Shown here: positions 9,223 to 16,618 of the stretch, one piece after another
Layout: each line of letters opens with the position of its first letter
How positions within the stretch are numbered: position 1 is the stretch's first letter
From: an uncultured Kineosporia sp.
GTDB taxonomy: Bacteria; Actinomycetota; Actinomycetes; Actinomycetales; Kineosporiaceae
Length of the DNA: 20,189 nucleotides
Direction of reading: 5' to 3'
Assembly: GCA_937859855.1 (NCBI GenBank)
Contig: CALMAR010000119.1
Span: 1 to 20,189 of the forward strand
The notes under the pieces: generated by a model
Seen by the model: only the letters and a program-made list of their open reading frames with translations
The model's database searches: none
What the model was told of the DNA's origin: nothing
Translations under genes and position numbers: made by a program

Positions 9223-10229
9223 GCCCCATGACCGCTTCACTGGATCTGGCCGTCGCGGATCCAGAGTTGTCCCAAGCGGTGCAGGTTGGGCTGGACGCGG
9301 TGGAGCTGCGGCTGCGCTCGGCAGCCGGGCAGAGCGATCGGCTGGCCGATGAGACCTCCCGGTACCTGATCTCCGCCGGGGGCAAGCGGGTCCGGCCGAT
9401 GCTGACCCTGCTGGCCGCCCAGCTCGGCGATGCCAGCGCTCCAGCCATCCAGGACGCCGCCGTGGTGGTCGAGCTGACCCATCTGGCCACGCTCTACCAC
9501 GACGACGTGATGGATTCCGCTCCGCTGCGCCGCGGTGCGCCGGCGGCGCACGAGGTCTGGGGCAACACGGTTGCGATCCTGACCGGGGATCTGCTGTTCG
9601 CCCGGGCGTCCCGGATCGTGGCCGATCTCGGCCCGGAGGCGGTCCGGATCCAGGCCGCCACCTTCGAACGGCTGTGCCTGGGTCAGCTGCACGAGACTCT
9701 GGGTCCGTCTTCGGCCGAAGATCCGGTGGCGCACTACCTGCAGGTGCTGGCCGACAAGACCGGCTCGCTGATCGCCACGGCCGGCCGGTTCGGGGCGATG
9801 TTCGCTGGCTGCCCGGCCGCGGTGGTCGAGGTGATGATGATCTACGGGGAACGGGTCGGCGTCGCGTTCCAGCTCGCGGATGATGTGATCGACCTGGCGG
9901 GTCTGGCTGGAGACACCGGCAAGAAACCGGGTACCGACCTGCGCGAGCGAGTTCCCACCCTGCCGGTGTTGCTGGTCCGCCGGGCCGCCGATGCTGGGGA
10001 TCTGGATGCTATCGCGGTGGTCGCGCTGCTGGACGGTGACCTGTCGGACGACAACGTGCTGGCCGAGGCGGTGCGGGCGCTGCGCGAGCACCCGGCGACG
10101 GCTCAGGCCCGGGACGAGGCGTATCGCTGGTCGGCTGAGGCGGTACAGGCACTTGACCCGCTGCCCGATGTCGCGGCCAAGCAGGCCCTGCGCGCCTTCG
10201 CCGAAGCCCTGGTCGCCCGCACCCGCTAA
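9219..10229 (+). CDS. Polyprenyl diphosphate synthase (probable menaquinone side-chain synthase)
   Basis: A trans-polyprenyl diphosphate synthase that condenses isopentenyl diphosphate onto an allylic starter. The 336-residue product shows the substrate motif GGKRVRP (54-60), the first Asp-rich motif DDVMD (95-99) and the second, DDVID (221-225). The residue five before the first motif is a small Ala (A90), in line with enzymes making long chains. GKKPGTDLRERVPTLPV (235-251) matches the usual GK-GTDLREG-PTLP block, with Arg in place of the common Gly. Its GTG overlaps the nuoN stop (GTGA), so it belongs to the nuo transcript; this fits synthesis of the menaquinone tail for complex I. ATG 9228, three codons on and 4 nt after GGTGAG, is an alternative start. 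Exact product length cannot be read from sequence. Confidence 0.93.
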   Translation: MSPMTASLDLAVADPELSQAVQVGLDAVELRLRSAAGQSDRLADETSRYLISAGGKRVRPMLTLLAAQLGDASAPAIQDAAVVVELTHLATLYHDDVMDSAPLRRGAPAAHEVWGNTVAILTGDLLFARASRIVADLGPEAVRIQAATFERLCLGQLHETLGPSSAEDPVAHYLQVLADKTGSLIATAGRFGAMFAGCPAAVVEVMMIYGERVGVAFQLADDVIDLAGLAGDTGKKPGTDLRERVPTLPVLLVRRAADAGDLDAIAVVALLDGDLSDDNVLAEAVRALREHPATAQARDEAYRWSAEAVQALDPLPDVAAKQALRAFAEALVARTR

Positions 10230-10250
10230 CCTCCCCCCCTTCTGGCGCAA

Positions 10251-10314
10251 GATCGCCGTCCCAGCCGGGCGAAATGCGCTCCGCAGCCCACTTTGCTGGG
10301 CTGAGCCGGCGATC
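10251..10314. terminator. Nested inverted repeat between convergent genes; probable bidirectional terminator
   Basis: In the 107-base gap between the polyprenyl synthase (+) and rarD (-), an outer perfect 8-bp arm pair GATCGCCG (10251-10258) / CGGCGATC (10307-10314) encloses an inner perfect 7-bp hairpin CAGCCCA (10284-10290), loop CTTTGC, TGGGCTG (10297-10303). No T-run follows on either strand, which is common for actinobacterial terminators. The position between convergent stops makes termination the likely role; a protein-binding site is the alternative. Confidence 0.55.
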
Positions 10315-10336
10315 ACCGAGGGGTTCAGGGGCGGCC

Positions 10337-11296
10337 TCAGCGGCGCAGAGCCAGCTCCGGGTCGACCGCCTCAGGCTTGACGCCGGCTCGGACCGCCCGC
10401 CGGTCTCGCCGGTCTCGCCGGGCAGTGGCCAGGCTGTCGGCGCTGAGCACGACCAGCGCCAGCCAGACCAGGCTGAAGCCGATCCAGCGGACGACCGGCA
10501 CCGATTCGCCCAGCACCAGCACGCCGCAGAGCAGCTGCAGCACCGGGGTGATGAACTGCAGCAGGCCGATCGTGGTCAGCGGCACCCGCCGGGCCGCCGC
10601 CGCGAACAGCAGCAGCGGCACGACCGTGACCACCCCCATCGACGCCAGCAACAGCGCCTGCCATGGAGCGTTCAGACCGAAAGTGCCCCGGCCGGACCGT
10701 TCGAACCAGGCCAGCACGACCGCTGCGACCGGAGCCAGCACCAGCGTCTCGGTGGCGATCCCGGCCAGCGCACCGACTGAGCCACCGACCTGCTTCTTCA
10801 CCAGCCCATAGCCAGCGAACGAGAACGCCAGGATCCACGCGATCCACGGCGGCCGTCCGTAGCCGGCCGCCAGCACCAGCACCGCCGTCACGCCGATCCC
10901 CACCGCCGCCCATTGGGCCGGGCGCAGCCGTTCCCGCAGCACCAGCACCCCCAGCGCCACCGTGACCAGCGGATTGATGAAGTAGCCCAGCGCGGCTTCC
11001 ACCACATGATCGCTGTTCACGGCATAGATGTAGACGCCCCAGTTCACTGCGATCAGAACGGCCGCTGCTGACAGCAGAGCAGTGGACCGGCCGGACGACA
11101 GCACGGCCCGCAGCTGCTTGAAGGACTGGGCAACAGTTATCGCGATCAGGCACACCAGCAACGACCACAGCACCCGATGGGCCAGGATCTCGACCGGATC
11201 GGAGTCGTCCAGCAGCTTGAAGTACAGCGGGAACGAACCCCAGAGGACGTAGGCGAAGGCTCCAAACGCCGTCCCGCGGGATACCTCCGAATTCAT
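10337..11296 (-). CDS. rarD: RarD-type EamA family transporter
   Basis: An inner-membrane protein of the drug/metabolite transporter superfamily (EamA, RarD branch). The 319-residue product has about ten hydrophobic helices in two repeats. RarD signatures include [20 protein letters not shown] near the N-terminus, [54 protein letters not shown] and [15 protein letters not shown]. The ~35-residue C-terminal tail is Arg-rich ([14 protein letters not shown]), is partly encoded by a short 9-bp duplication, and is probably cytoplasmic. The substrate is unknown; the E. coli name reflects a chloramphenicol-sensitivity phenotype that does not define its function. The gene is convergent to the nuo unit and divergent from gltX. 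No Shine-Dalgarno precedes the ATG, but a TAGAAT box lies 6 nt upstream, so the message may be leaderless. Confidence 0.92.
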   Translation of the reverse strand: MNSEVSRGTAFGAFAYVLWGSFPLYFKLLDDSDPVEILAHRVLWSLLVCLIAITVAQSFKQLRAVLSSGRSTALLSAAAVLIAVNWGVYIYAVNSDHVVEAALGYFINPLVTVALGVLVLRERLRPAQWAAVGIGVTAVLVLAAGYGRPPWIAWILAFSFAGYGLVKKQVGGSVGALAGIATETLVLAPVAAVVLAWFERSGRGTFGLNAPWQALLLASMGVVTVVPLLLFAAAARRVPLTTIGLLQFITPVLQLLCGVLVLGESVPVVRWIGFSLVWLALVVLSADSLATARRDRRDRRAVRAGVKPEAVDPELALRR

Positions 11297-11302
11297 CCCA
11301 TC

Positions 11303-11308
11303 ATTCTA
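11303..11308 (-). promoter_or_regulatory. Candidate -10 box of a leaderless rarD promoter
   Basis: Read on the minus strand, TAGAAT is followed by 6 nt (GATGGG) and then the rarD ATG, which would place the transcription start at or next to the start codon. It fits the actinobacterial TAnnnT consensus. No convincing -35 element is seen at 16-18 bp. Confidence 0.45.
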
Positions 11309-11382
11309 GCTGGGTGCGCGTCGGGTGCCCGGGCGACAGGTCCACCGTCCTCGCACTGGCCTGCGCCGGTGTGGACTGTCAC

Positions 11383-11388
11383 TACGCT
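11383..11388 (+). promoter_or_regulatory. Candidate -10 box of a leaderless gltX promoter
   Basis: TACGCT fits the TAnnnT consensus and ends exactly 6 nt (TGTCCC) before the ATG at 11395. There is no purine-rich Shine-Dalgarno in front of that ATG. The spacing mirrors the rarD promoter on the other side of the same 98-base divergent gap. No clear -35 hexamer was found. Confidence 0.4.
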
Positions 11389-11394
11389 TGTCCC

Positions 11395-12807
11395 ATGTCC
11401 GCAGCTCCGGTCCGGGTTCGCTTTGCTCCTTCGCCCACCGGCATGTTCCACGTCGGCAGTGCTCGCTCGGCGCTGTTCAACTGGGCGGTGGCGCGGAATC
11501 AGGGCGGCACCTTCGTGCTGCGGATCGAGGACACCGACGCTGCTCGCAACCAGCCGGAGTGGATCGACGGGATCATCCGCTCGCTCGATCTGATCGGGAT
11601 CAATCCGAGCAGCCCGACCTTCGAGGGGCCCTACTTCCAGTCCGCGCACAGCCAACGGCATCGCCAGGCCTCGCTGACCCTGTTCGCGGCCGGGCGGGCC
11701 TACTACTGTGACTGCACCCGCGAACAGCTCACCGAAAGACGAGGCGGCAACGCCAATCTCGGCTATGACGGCTTCTGCCGTGACCGCGGCCTGAGTTATC
11801 AGCCGGGCCGGGCACTACGGTTCCGGACTCCGGACGACGGTGAGACCGTGGTGATCGACCTGATTCGGGGTAAGCCGGCCTTTCCCAATTCCTCGCTCGA
11901 GGACTTCGTGATCGCCCGTGGTGACGGCTCGGCCGTGTTCCTGCTGGCCAACACCGTCGACGACCTCGACGAACACATCACCATGGTGATCCGGGGCGAG
12001 GAGCACCTGCCGAATGCGCCCAAGCAGCAACTGCTATGGGAAGCCCTGGGGGCATCGCCGCCGGTCTGGGCACACCTGCCGGTACTGGTGAACGAGAAGC
12101 GGCAGAAGCTGTCCAAGCGCCGGGACAAGGTCGCGATGGAGGACTTCCTCGCTGACGGATATCTAGTCGAGGCGCTGATCAACTACCTGATGCTGCTGGG
12201 CTGGAATCCGGGGGACGATATCGAGATCCGGCCCTACCCCGAACTGGAGGAGCGCTTCCGGATCGAGGACGTCACGCTCGCTCCGGCCTTCTTCGATGTG
12301 AAGAAGTTGTCCGCCTTCAACGGCGAGTACATCCGAGCCCTCACTCTGGAGCAGTTCGAGCAGCGGGTTCGGCCTTGGCTGCAGGCGCCGGCGGCCAGTT
12401 GGCCGCCAGAAGCGTTCGACGAGAAGGTCTTTCAGGCCTTGGCTCCACTGGTCCAGACCCGGGTGATCGTGTTGTCCGAGGTGCCGGGTTATCTGGAGTT
12501 CGCCTTTCTGGACGAGCCGCCGATCGATGCGCAGTCCTGGGCCAAGGCGATGAAAGAGGGTTCAGCCCAGTTGCTCACGTCCGCCCGGGATCGGTTCACC
12601 GCAGTCAGCTGGGACGCCGGGTCGTTGCGGGCCGCACTGGAGGAGGTCGCCGCCGAGGCCGGGCTCAAACTGGGCAAGGCGCAGGCCCCGATCCGGGTGG
12701 CGGCCACCGGCCGGACGGTCGGGCTGCCCCTGTTCGAGTCGCTGGAGGCGCTGGGCCGTGACCGCACTCTGTCCCGGCTCGACGCCGCCCTGGCGCGGCT
12801 AAGCTGA
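11395..12807 (+). CDS. gltX: Glutamyl-tRNA synthetase, zinc-type (possibly a second GluRS)
   Basis: A class I aminoacyl-tRNA synthetase that charges tRNA with glutamate. The 470-residue product starts directly with the catalytic fold: RFAPSPTG (9-16), the HIGH-equivalent HVGS (19-22), RIEDTD (43-48) and the KMSKS-equivalent KLSKR (238-242). The C-terminal half has the anticodon-binding helical domain, including the ending [22 protein letters not shown], so it is not the truncated glutamyl-Q-tRNA(Asp) synthetase. C105 and C107 (CDC) with C128 (YDGFC) match the zinc-site pattern of the E. coli enzyme, where a histidine supplies the fourth ligand; that ligand is not obvious here. The ATG at 11395 was chosen because the extension to 11314 is family-unlike and lies in the divergent promoter. 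Whether it is the only GluRS of the genome cannot be seen. Confidence 0.9.
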   Translation: MSAAPVRVRFAPSPTGMFHVGSARSALFNWAVARNQGGTFVLRIEDTDAARNQPEWIDGIIRSLDLIGINPSSPTFEGPYFQSAHSQRHRQASLTLFAAGRAYYCDCTREQLTERRGGNANLGYDGFCRDRGLSYQPGRALRFRTPDDGETVVIDLIRGKPAFPNSSLEDFVIARGDGSAVFLLANTVDDLDEHITMVIRGEEHLPNAPKQQLLWEALGASPPVWAHLPVLVNEKRQKLSKRRDKVAMEDFLADGYLVEALINYLMLLGWNPGDDIEIRPYPELEERFRIEDVTLAPAFFDVKKLSAFNGEYIRALTLEQFEQRVRPWLQAPAASWPPEAFDEKVFQALAPLVQTRVIVLSEVPGYLEFAFLDEPPIDAQSWAKAMKEGSAQLLTSARDRFTAVSWDAGSLRAALEEVAAEAGLKLGKAQAPIRVAATGRTVGLPLFESLEALGRDRTLSRLDAALARLS

Positions 12808-12843
12808 CCCTGTGGATAACGCTGTCCCGTCCGTTCCGGCCGC

Positions 12844-12849
12844 TAAGGT
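12844..12849 (+). promoter_or_regulatory. Weak candidate -10 box upstream of the Uma2 gene
   Basis: TAAGGT in the 69-base gap between gltX and the Uma2 gene fits TAnnnT and lies 27 nt before the ATG at 12877, leaving room for a short leader with the Shine-Dalgarno. No good -35 element is seen, and read-through from gltX is equally possible. Confidence 0.25.
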
Positions 12850-12876
12850 GCCGATCAGGTGACCGAGGGGGAGAGC

Positions 12877-13452
12877 ATGAGTACAGAACCTCTGCCGGAT
12901 TGGATCAGGCCCGTGGGGGGTTTCACCGCTATGGATCTGGATCGGCTCCCGGATCTGCCCCCGCACACGGAGTTGATCGACGGGGGACTGGTTTTCGTGA
13001 GCCCGCAGCGGCAGTTTCATACCAACGTGTTATATCTCTTGGAGTCCGGGCTCCGGGCCGCCGTCCCGGGCCAATGGCGAGTTCGCCGGGAAATGTCGAT
13101 CATTCTCGATCATCGGCAACGGCCCGAGCCGGACCTGTCGATCGTTGATCGCGAGGTCACCAGCGGGCCGGGCACTACCTGGTATCCAGCCGACTCTGTC
13201 GTTCTTGCCGTCGAGGTCGTCTCCCCCGAATCCGAGATCCGGGACCGCGAGCGCAAGCCGCAGCTCTATGCCCGGGCCGGGATCAGGCACTTCTGGCGGG
13301 TGGAAGAGGTGGAGGGCCGGGCCGTGGTCTACGTCTATGAGCTGGATCCGGCGACAAATGTCTACGCGCTCAGCGGCATCCACCACGCTCGGCTCACTCT
13401 CGGCGTCCCGTTCCCGATCGACATCGACCTGGACGCCGCCGGCAACCTCTGA
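12877..13452 (+). CDS. Uma2 family protein (PD-(D/E)XK nuclease fold, DUF820)
   Basis: A member of the Uma2/DUF820 family of putative restriction-endonuclease-fold proteins, which are numerous in actinobacteria and cyanobacteria and mostly of unknown function. The 191-residue product has the usual family length. The probable active-site residues are present and in order: E32 (ELIDGGLV), D86 (PEPDLSIVD), E113 (AVEVVSPES) and K127 (ERKPQLYARAGIRHFW). The catalytic core therefore looks intact. ATG 12877 is preferred over GTG 12859 because the purine-rich run GAGGGGGAGAG (12865-12875) sits just upstream of it. The gene follows gltX by 69 bases and is convergent with korB. No methylase or other partner is nearby, so a restriction role is not supported. 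Confidence 0.88.
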   Translation: MSTEPLPDWIRPVGGFTAMDLDRLPDLPPHTELIDGGLVFVSPQRQFHTNVLYLLESGLRAAVPGQWRVRREMSIILDHRQRPEPDLSIVDREVTSGPGTTWYPADSVVLAVEVVSPESEIRDRERKPQLYARAGIRHFWRVEEVEGRAVVYVYELDPATNVYALSGIHHARLTLGVPFPIDIDLDAAGNL

Positions 13453-13509
13453 GCCGGGCGGATCAGCGTTCCGGCCGGGGAGGGCCAATCCCGCCCGGCG
13501 CACGCCGGG
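13453..13509. terminator. Overlapping hairpins between the convergent Uma2 gene and korB
   Basis: Directly after the Uma2 stop, GCCGGGCGG (13453-13461) pairs perfectly with CCGCCCGGC (13491-13499), with three more pairs (GAT/ATC) after a one-base bulge. The right arm is shared with a second hairpin, CCCGGC (13494-13499) loop GCAC GCCGGG (13504-13509), which lies just past the korB stop on the other strand. The two structures are mutually exclusive. Transcripts from each side could thus use different hairpins to terminate. No T-run follows. Confidence 0.5.
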
Positions 13510-13516
13510 GAAAGGA

Positions 13517-14614
13517 TCAGCCGGCCACGGTCCAGGTGTCCGTACCCGCGATCAGCGCGGCCAGATCGTCATCCGGCACCGGCCCAGCGGCGTCTGCGAT
13601 CTGCGCCCGCACCCCGTCGTCGTAGGTGGGCCTGATCACTGACCGGAACACCCCCACCGGTACGTGCGACAGGCTCGGGTCGTCCAGCCGGGACAGCGCG
13701 AATTGCACCGACGGATCTTCCAGTTGAGCGTCGTGGCGCAGGATGGCCTCCGGTCCCACCTCCGAAACCGATGCCACGCCAAGGGTTCCGTCCAGGCGCC
13801 GGACGACCCCGTTCTCGCCCGCGGCCCCGAACACGATCGGCTGGCCGTGCTCGAGCCGGATCAGCCGGGCCGCCGCCTCGTCCCGGTCCTTCAGCACATC
13901 GAACGCACCGTCATTGAAGATCGGGCAGTTCTGGTAGATCTCTACCAGCGACGAACCTCGATGCGAGACCGCCTGCCGCAGAACGGAAGTCAGGTGCGCA
14001 CGATCCGAGTCCATGGTCCGGGCCACGAACGACGCCTCGGCGCCCAGGGCCAGCGACACCGGATTGAACGGGTGGTCGACCGAACCCAGCGGAGTCGACT
14101 TGGTGATCTTGCCCGGCTCCGACGTCGGCGAGTACTGGCCCTTGGTCAAGCCGTAGATCCGGTTGTTGAACAGCAGGATGGTCAGGTTCACGTTCCGGCG
14201 CAGGGCGTGGATCAGGTGGTTGCCGCCGATGGAGAGCGCGTCGCCGTCCCCGGTCACCACCCATACATTCAGGTCCGGCCGCGACACCGCCAGGCCGGTG
14301 GCTATGGCCGGAGCCCGGCCATGGATCGAGTGCAGCCCGAATGTGTCCAGATAGTAGGGGAACCGCGACGAGCAGCCGATCCCGCTGATGCAGACCACGT
14401 TCTCGCGCCTGATCCCCAGTTCCGGCATGAACCCCTGGACGGCCGCCAGGATGGCGTAGTCACCGCAGCCTGGGCACCAGCGCACTTCCGAGTCCGAGGT
14501 GAAATCCCGCTTGGACTGAGGGTTCCCGTCGTCCAGTAGCGGGACACCGCTCAGTCCGTGGATGCCGGGCTGGCGGGCGATGGGCAGGCCGAGGTCAGCC
14601 ACTCGAGGGCTCAT
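13517..14614 (-). CDS. korB: 2-oxoacid:ferredoxin oxidoreductase subunit beta (probably 2-oxoglutarate)
   Basis: The thiamine-diphosphate and [4Fe-4S] subunit of a CoA-acylating 2-oxoacid:ferredoxin oxidoreductase, probably converting 2-oxoglutarate to succinyl-CoA and reducing ferredoxin in the cytoplasm. The 365-residue product has candidate cluster ligands CPGC (C47, C50), C81 (GIGCSSRFPYY) and C230 (EIYQNCPIFN). The TPP/Mg motif runs from GDGD (122-125) to NNRIYGLTKGQ (150-160), and TKGQYSPTS matches the KorB/2-oxoglutarate branch. ATG 14614 overlaps the korA stop (ATGA). A longer frame reaching 15358 lies within korA and is rejected. The substrate assignment rests on similarity to mycobacterial KorB and on partnership with a fused KorA. 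No ferredoxin gene is adjacent. Confidence 0.93.
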   Translation of the reverse strand: MSPRVADLGLPIARQPGIHGLSGVPLLDDGNPQSKRDFTSDSEVRWCPGCGDYAILAAVQGFMPELGIRRENVVCISGIGCSSRFPYYLDTFGLHSIHGRAPAIATGLAVSRPDLNVWVVTGDGDALSIGGNHLIHALRRNVNLTILLFNNRIYGLTKGQYSPTSEPGKITKSTPLGSVDHPFNPVSLALGAEASFVARTMDSDRAHLTSVLRQAVSHRGSSLVEIYQNCPIFNDGAFDVLKDRDEAAARLIRLEHGQPIVFGAAGENGVVRRLDGTLGVASVSEVGPEAILRHDAQLEDPSVQFALSRLDDPSLSHVPVGVFRSVIRPTYDDGVRAQIADAAGPVPDDDLAALIAGTDTWTVAG

Positions 14615-16518
14615 GATTGCGACTCCACGCTGTCGTTCGCTACTTCCTGGGCGAGTTTGGTGATTGCATCGGCGATCTCGTGGGAGCTGAACGGCAGGCC
14701 CCGGACCTGGTTGTAGCCGCGAGCGTCGACCAGATAACGGGCCCGCAGCAGCAGGGCCAGCTGGCCCAGGTTCATCTCCGGAATCAGCACCTGCGGGTAG
14801 CGGCGCAGCACCTCGCCGGTGTTCACCGGGAACGGGTTCAGATTGCGCAGATGGGCGGTGGCCACCTTCAGTCCGGCCTGCCGGGCGATCCGGGCGCCGG
14901 CCGCGATCGGGCCGTAGGTCGATCCCCAGCCCACCACCAGCACACTGGCGTCCCCGTCCGGGTCGTCCACCTCCAGCGGGGGAACCTCGATCCCGTCCAC
15001 CTTGGCCTGGCGCAGCCGGACCATCCGGTCGTGGTTGTCCGGGTCGTAGGAGATGTCTCCGGTGCCGTAGGCCTTCTCGATCCCGCCGATCCGGTGCTCC
15101 AGGCCGGCGGTGCCCGGAACCGCCCAGGGCCGGGCCAGGGTGTCCGGATCCCGGTCGTAGGGACGGAACACCGGCTTGCCGCCGGCTCCGACCGCATTCG
15201 GCTCGGTCGTCAGAGTCACCCGCAGGTCGGGTAGTTCGCTCAGATCGGGCAGCCGCCACGGCTCTGAGCCGTTGGCCAGGTACCCGTCGGACAGCAGCAG
15301 CACCGGAGTGCGATAGGTGGTGGCGATCCGGACGGCGTCGATGGCGGCCAGGAAACAATCGGCCGGCGAGCGCGGCGCGATCACCGGCACCGGGGCCTCT
15401 CCGTTGCGGCCGAACATCGCCTGCAGCAGGTCAGCCTGCTCGGTCTTGGTCGGCAGCCCGGTGGACGGGCCGCCGCGCTGGACGTCGACGATCACCAGCG
15501 GCAGCTCCAAAGAGACCGCCAGGCCTATGGTTTCGCTCTTAAGCGCCAATCCTGGCCCGGAGGTGGTGCTGACCCCGATGGCTCCGCCGTAGGCGGCGCC
15601 CAGCGCCGCCCCGACCGCGCCGATCTCGTCCTCGGCCTGAAGGGTGACCACTCCGAAGCGCTTCAGGGCGGACAGGGTGTGCAGGATGTCGGACGCCGGG
15701 GTGATCGGATACGAGCCCAGCACCAGGGGCAGCCCGGTCTTCTGCGCCGCCGTGACCAGCCCGTAGCTGAGCGCCAGGTTCCCGGTGATGTTCCGATATT
15801 CGCCCGGCTCGGCCGCGGCCGGGGCCACCTCGTAGGAGACGGCGAAGACCTCGGTGGTTTCGCCGAACGCCCATCCGGCCTTGAGGGCAGCCAGGTTCGC
15901 GGCCAGGATCTCGGCTTTCTTGGCGAACTTCGCGTTCAGGAATCGCTGGGTACCCTCCATCGGCCGGTGATAGAGCCAGCAGAGCAGGCCGAGGGCGAAC
16001 ATGTTCTTAGCCCGTTCGGCGTCCTTGCGGGTCAGGTCGAACGACTTCAGCGCCTCAACCGTGAGCGAGGTCAGCGGAACCGAATGCACCCGGTAGGAGT
16101 CCAGGCTGCCGTCATCCAGCGGACTGACCCCGTAACCGACCTTGGCCAGGTTGCGCTTGGTGAACTCGTCGGCGTTCGCGATCACGGTCGCGCCGCGGGG
16201 GAGTTCGGCAAGGTTGGCCTTGAGTGCGGCCGGGTTCATCGCCACCAGCACGTCCGGGGCGTCGCCGGGGGTGAGGACGTCGTGATCGGCGAAGTGCAGC
16301 TGAAAGCTGGAGACGCCCGGCAGCGTGCCCTGCGGAGCCCTGATCTCAGCCGGGAAGTTGGGCAGTGTGGCCAGATCGTTCCCCAGTCCGGCGGTCTCGG
16401 CGGTGAACCGGTCACCGGTGAGCTGCATGCCGTCACCGGAGTCGCCGGCGAACCGGATCACCACGCTTGCCAGCCGCTGAACGGGTGGCCGCACGGCCGG
16501 CCCCGGGCTGTCTTCCAT
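14611..16518 (-). CDS. korA: 2-oxoacid:ferredoxin oxidoreductase subunit alpha (gamma-alpha fusion)
   Basis: The partner of KorB. The 635-residue product is a fusion. The N-terminal ~200 residues are the gamma domain (VVIRFAGDSGDGMQLTGDRF, 19-38; PNFPAEIRAPQG, 53-64; VAMNPAALKANL, 92-103). The rest is the alpha domain, with the pyrimidine-binding segment GSYPITPASDILHTL (268-282), AEDEIGAVGAALGAAYGG (295-312), TTSGPGLALKSE (318-329) and DVQRGGPSTGLPTKTEQADL. This layout is that of actinobacterial KorA. It lacks a ferredoxin-like delta domain, so electrons must pass to a separate ferredoxin. A strong Shine-Dalgarno, AAGGAGAGGG, ends 2 nt before the ATG. The stop overlaps korB. The ~100-base gap to the acetyltransferase gene upstream may hold its promoter. 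Confidence 0.94.
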   Translation of the reverse strand: MEDSPGPAVRPPVQRLASVVIRFAGDSGDGMQLTGDRFTAETAGLGNDLATLPNFPAEIRAPQGTLPGVSSFQLHFADHDVLTPGDAPDVLVAMNPAALKANLAELPRGATVIANADEFTKRNLAKVGYGVSPLDDGSLDSYRVHSVPLTSLTVEALKSFDLTRKDAERAKNMFALGLLCWLYHRPMEGTQRFLNAKFAKKAEILAANLAALKAGWAFGETTEVFAVSYEVAPAAAEPGEYRNITGNLALSYGLVTAAQKTGLPLVLGSYPITPASDILHTLSALKRFGVVTLQAEDEIGAVGAALGAAYGGAIGVSTTSGPGLALKSETIGLAVSLELPLVIVDVQRGGPSTGLPTKTEQADLLQAMFGRNGEAPVPVIAPRSPADCFLAAIDAVRIATTYRTPVLLLSDGYLANGSEPWRLPDLSELPDLRVTLTTEPNAVGAGGKPVFRPYDRDPDTLARPWAVPGTAGLEHRIGGIEKAYGTGDISYDPDNHDRMVRLRQAKVDGIEVPPLEVDDPDGDASVLVVGWGSTYGPIAAGARIARQAGLKVATAHLRNLNPFPVNTGEVLRRYPQVLIPEMNLGQLALLLRARYLVDARGYNQVRGLPFSSHEIADAITKLAQEVANDSVESQS

Positions 16519-16553
16519 GACCCTCTCCTTGCCCCGCCATTGTTGCTGCGTCC

Positions 16554-16583
16554 ATCTTGCTCAGGCTGTAACCCGCGCGGCAA
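16554..16583 (-). promoter_or_regulatory. Weak candidate korAB promoter
   Basis: In the 100-base gap upstream of korA, read on the minus strand, TTGCCG (16578-16583) is followed after 18 bp by CAAGAT (16554-16559), about 35 nt before the ATG. An inverted repeat TGTTGC (16541-16546) / GCAACA (16580-16585) flanks and overlaps the -35 side and could be an operator. Both matches are short and could be chance. Confidence 0.3.
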
Positions 16584-16618
16584 CAGTCCTCATCCCGCCC
16601 GGCCTGGACGGCAGGGTG

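Noticed and set aside
10337..10780. Plus-strand frames opposite rarD
   Set aside because: Arg/Gln/Pro-rich shadow products; the minus-strand RarD has clear membrane helices and signatures.
11314..11394. N-terminal extension of gltX
   Set aside because: Synthetases of this family start just before RFAPSPTG; the extension covers the divergent promoter region.
14615..15358. Upstream extension of korB giving a 613-residue protein
   Set aside because: The extension lies wholly inside korA and is low complexity; the ATG at 14614 overlaps the korA stop in the usual coupled manner.
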